From Hymenobacter sp. BT18 (lineage in GTDB: Bacteria; Bacteroidota; Bacteroidia; Cytophagales; Hymenobacteraceae), in NCBI RefSeq assembly GCF_012273015.1, contig NZ_CP050954.1, positions 2,108,001 to 2,172,000 of the forward strand: 64,000 nt of DNA. The letters are read 5' to 3'. The position numbers and the translations under genes were made by a program. Position 1 is the stretch's first letter, and each line of letters starts with the position of its first letter. Shown in pieces: positions 63,595-64,000 of this stretch. The notes beneath the pieces are model-generated. The model ran no database searches. It worked only from the letters and a program-made list of their open reading frames with translations, and was not told where the DNA came from.

Positions 63595-64000
63595 CTAGTG
63601 TCTGGCGGGGGAAGAAGGCACAGGCAGGGTAGCGTAGTACTGGAGCAAGGCAGTCAGGGCTTCCTGGCGGCGGGTACTGCTGAACTGGAGCTTCCGGGTT
63701 TTGATGTATTCCCGCAGGCGCGCTTTGCTTTCGGGGAAGAGCGCCAGCACCGACTTGGCCTTCCCCACGCTGTGGAGTTCTGTGCCCTGGCGGACGAAGA
63801 ACTCGTCTTTCTGGGTTATTTCGCCTTCCATCCCCCCAGCAACGGAGCGCTGCTGCAGGTTTTTGCGGTGGGCGGCCAGCAGCTGCACGCTCCCATCTAT
63901 TAGCACCTCGTAGAAGCCCGTGCGGATGGGCGCGGCGCGGCTGGAGTCGGCTACCAGACGGATAAACGAGTGGCTACCCAGGCTAAAGCGGGTGACCCGC
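63595..64000 (-). CDS. hypothetical protein of the receptor locus (partial)
   Basis: C-terminal 134 residues; the 5' part lies past the window end. It reads RVTRFSLGSHSFIRLV at the edge, then TGFYEVLIDGSVQLLAAHRKN, FFVRQGTELHSVGKAKSVLALFP and a helical end (REYIKTRKLQFSSTRRQEALTALLQYY). Such proteins, with an F-Y-E-x-L-x-D-G segment and a Lys-rich helical tail, are frequent hypothetical genes in Cytophagales. The stop is 8 bp before the receptor start, so it heads or belongs to the same operon. Function unknown. Confidence 0.7.
   Translation of the reverse strand, partial: RVTRFSLGSHSFIRLVADSSRAAPIRTGFYEVLIDGSVQLLAAHRKNLQQRSVAGGMEGEITQKDEFFVRQGTELHSVGKAKSVLALFPESKARLREYIKTRKLQFSSTRRQEALTALLQYYATLPVPSSPARH

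Overview
The window looks like a chromosomal segment of a high-GC Bacteroidota member of the Cytophagales, most like Hymenobacter; this is inferred from gene content, not a database match. The signs are M4 peptidases with C-terminal type IX secretion sorting domains, a TonB receptor with STN and carboxypeptidase-like domains beside a DUF4249 lipoprotein, a TAnnTTTG-type promoter box, few Shine-Dalgarno sites and roughly 60% GC. It is mostly housekeeping and metabolic DNA. I see no prophage, insertion sequence, CRISPR array, rRNA or tRNA.

Layout. 1-5 kb: the end of an outer-membrane protein, then two paralogous secreted M4 metallopeptidases sharing a 213-bp nearly identical block. 5-13 kb: SDR, ATP-grasp, M20 hydrolase, WG-repeat protein, a TonB-like protein with a four-cysteine head, a class I-like HMG-CoA reductase with an extra N-terminal domain, and an AT-rich orphan gene. 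13-20 kb: PIG-V-like transferase, homogentisate dioxygenase, S41 protease, ruvX-def and an S1/P1-phospholipase C-type enzyme. 20-30 kb: DMT protein, patatin-barrel protein, aquaporin, pullulanase, hydrolase and an M16 pair of one active and one inactive-looking subunit. 30-38 kb: a dehydrogenase-glycosidase operon (gluconate dehydrogenase subunit 3-like, GMC, GH1-like), SDR with a histone-H1-like tail, old yellow enzyme and PA14-OmpA protein. 38-43 kb: a small CWKGYEQ protein, a SAM-I riboswitch, metH and metF. 45-57 kb: a molybdenum-cofactor island (moeA, moaC, a mobA fusion, moaE, moaD, moaA, MOT1-type transporter, moeB-rhodanese, fdhD) with a few unrelated genes. 57-64 kb: a TonB-receptor locus.

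Working together: metH and metF form a methionine/folate unit under SAM control. The Moco genes cover most steps from GTP to a finished guanylated cofactor plus molybdate uptake and FdhD, but no MogA/MoaB-type adenylyltransferase and no molybdoenzyme lie inside the window.

The most unusual structure is a family of degenerate repeats with a strict 7-nt period (units fitting G-Y-T-N-N-Y-R) at five gene ends: after the patatin gene, between metH and metF, at both junctions of the dehydrogenase-glycosidase operon, and after moaD. At four of the five the stop codon lies within the repeat; at the fifth it adjoins it. Two copies form large imperfect inverted repeats. A separate perfect 35-bp inverted repeat lies between moaD and moaE.
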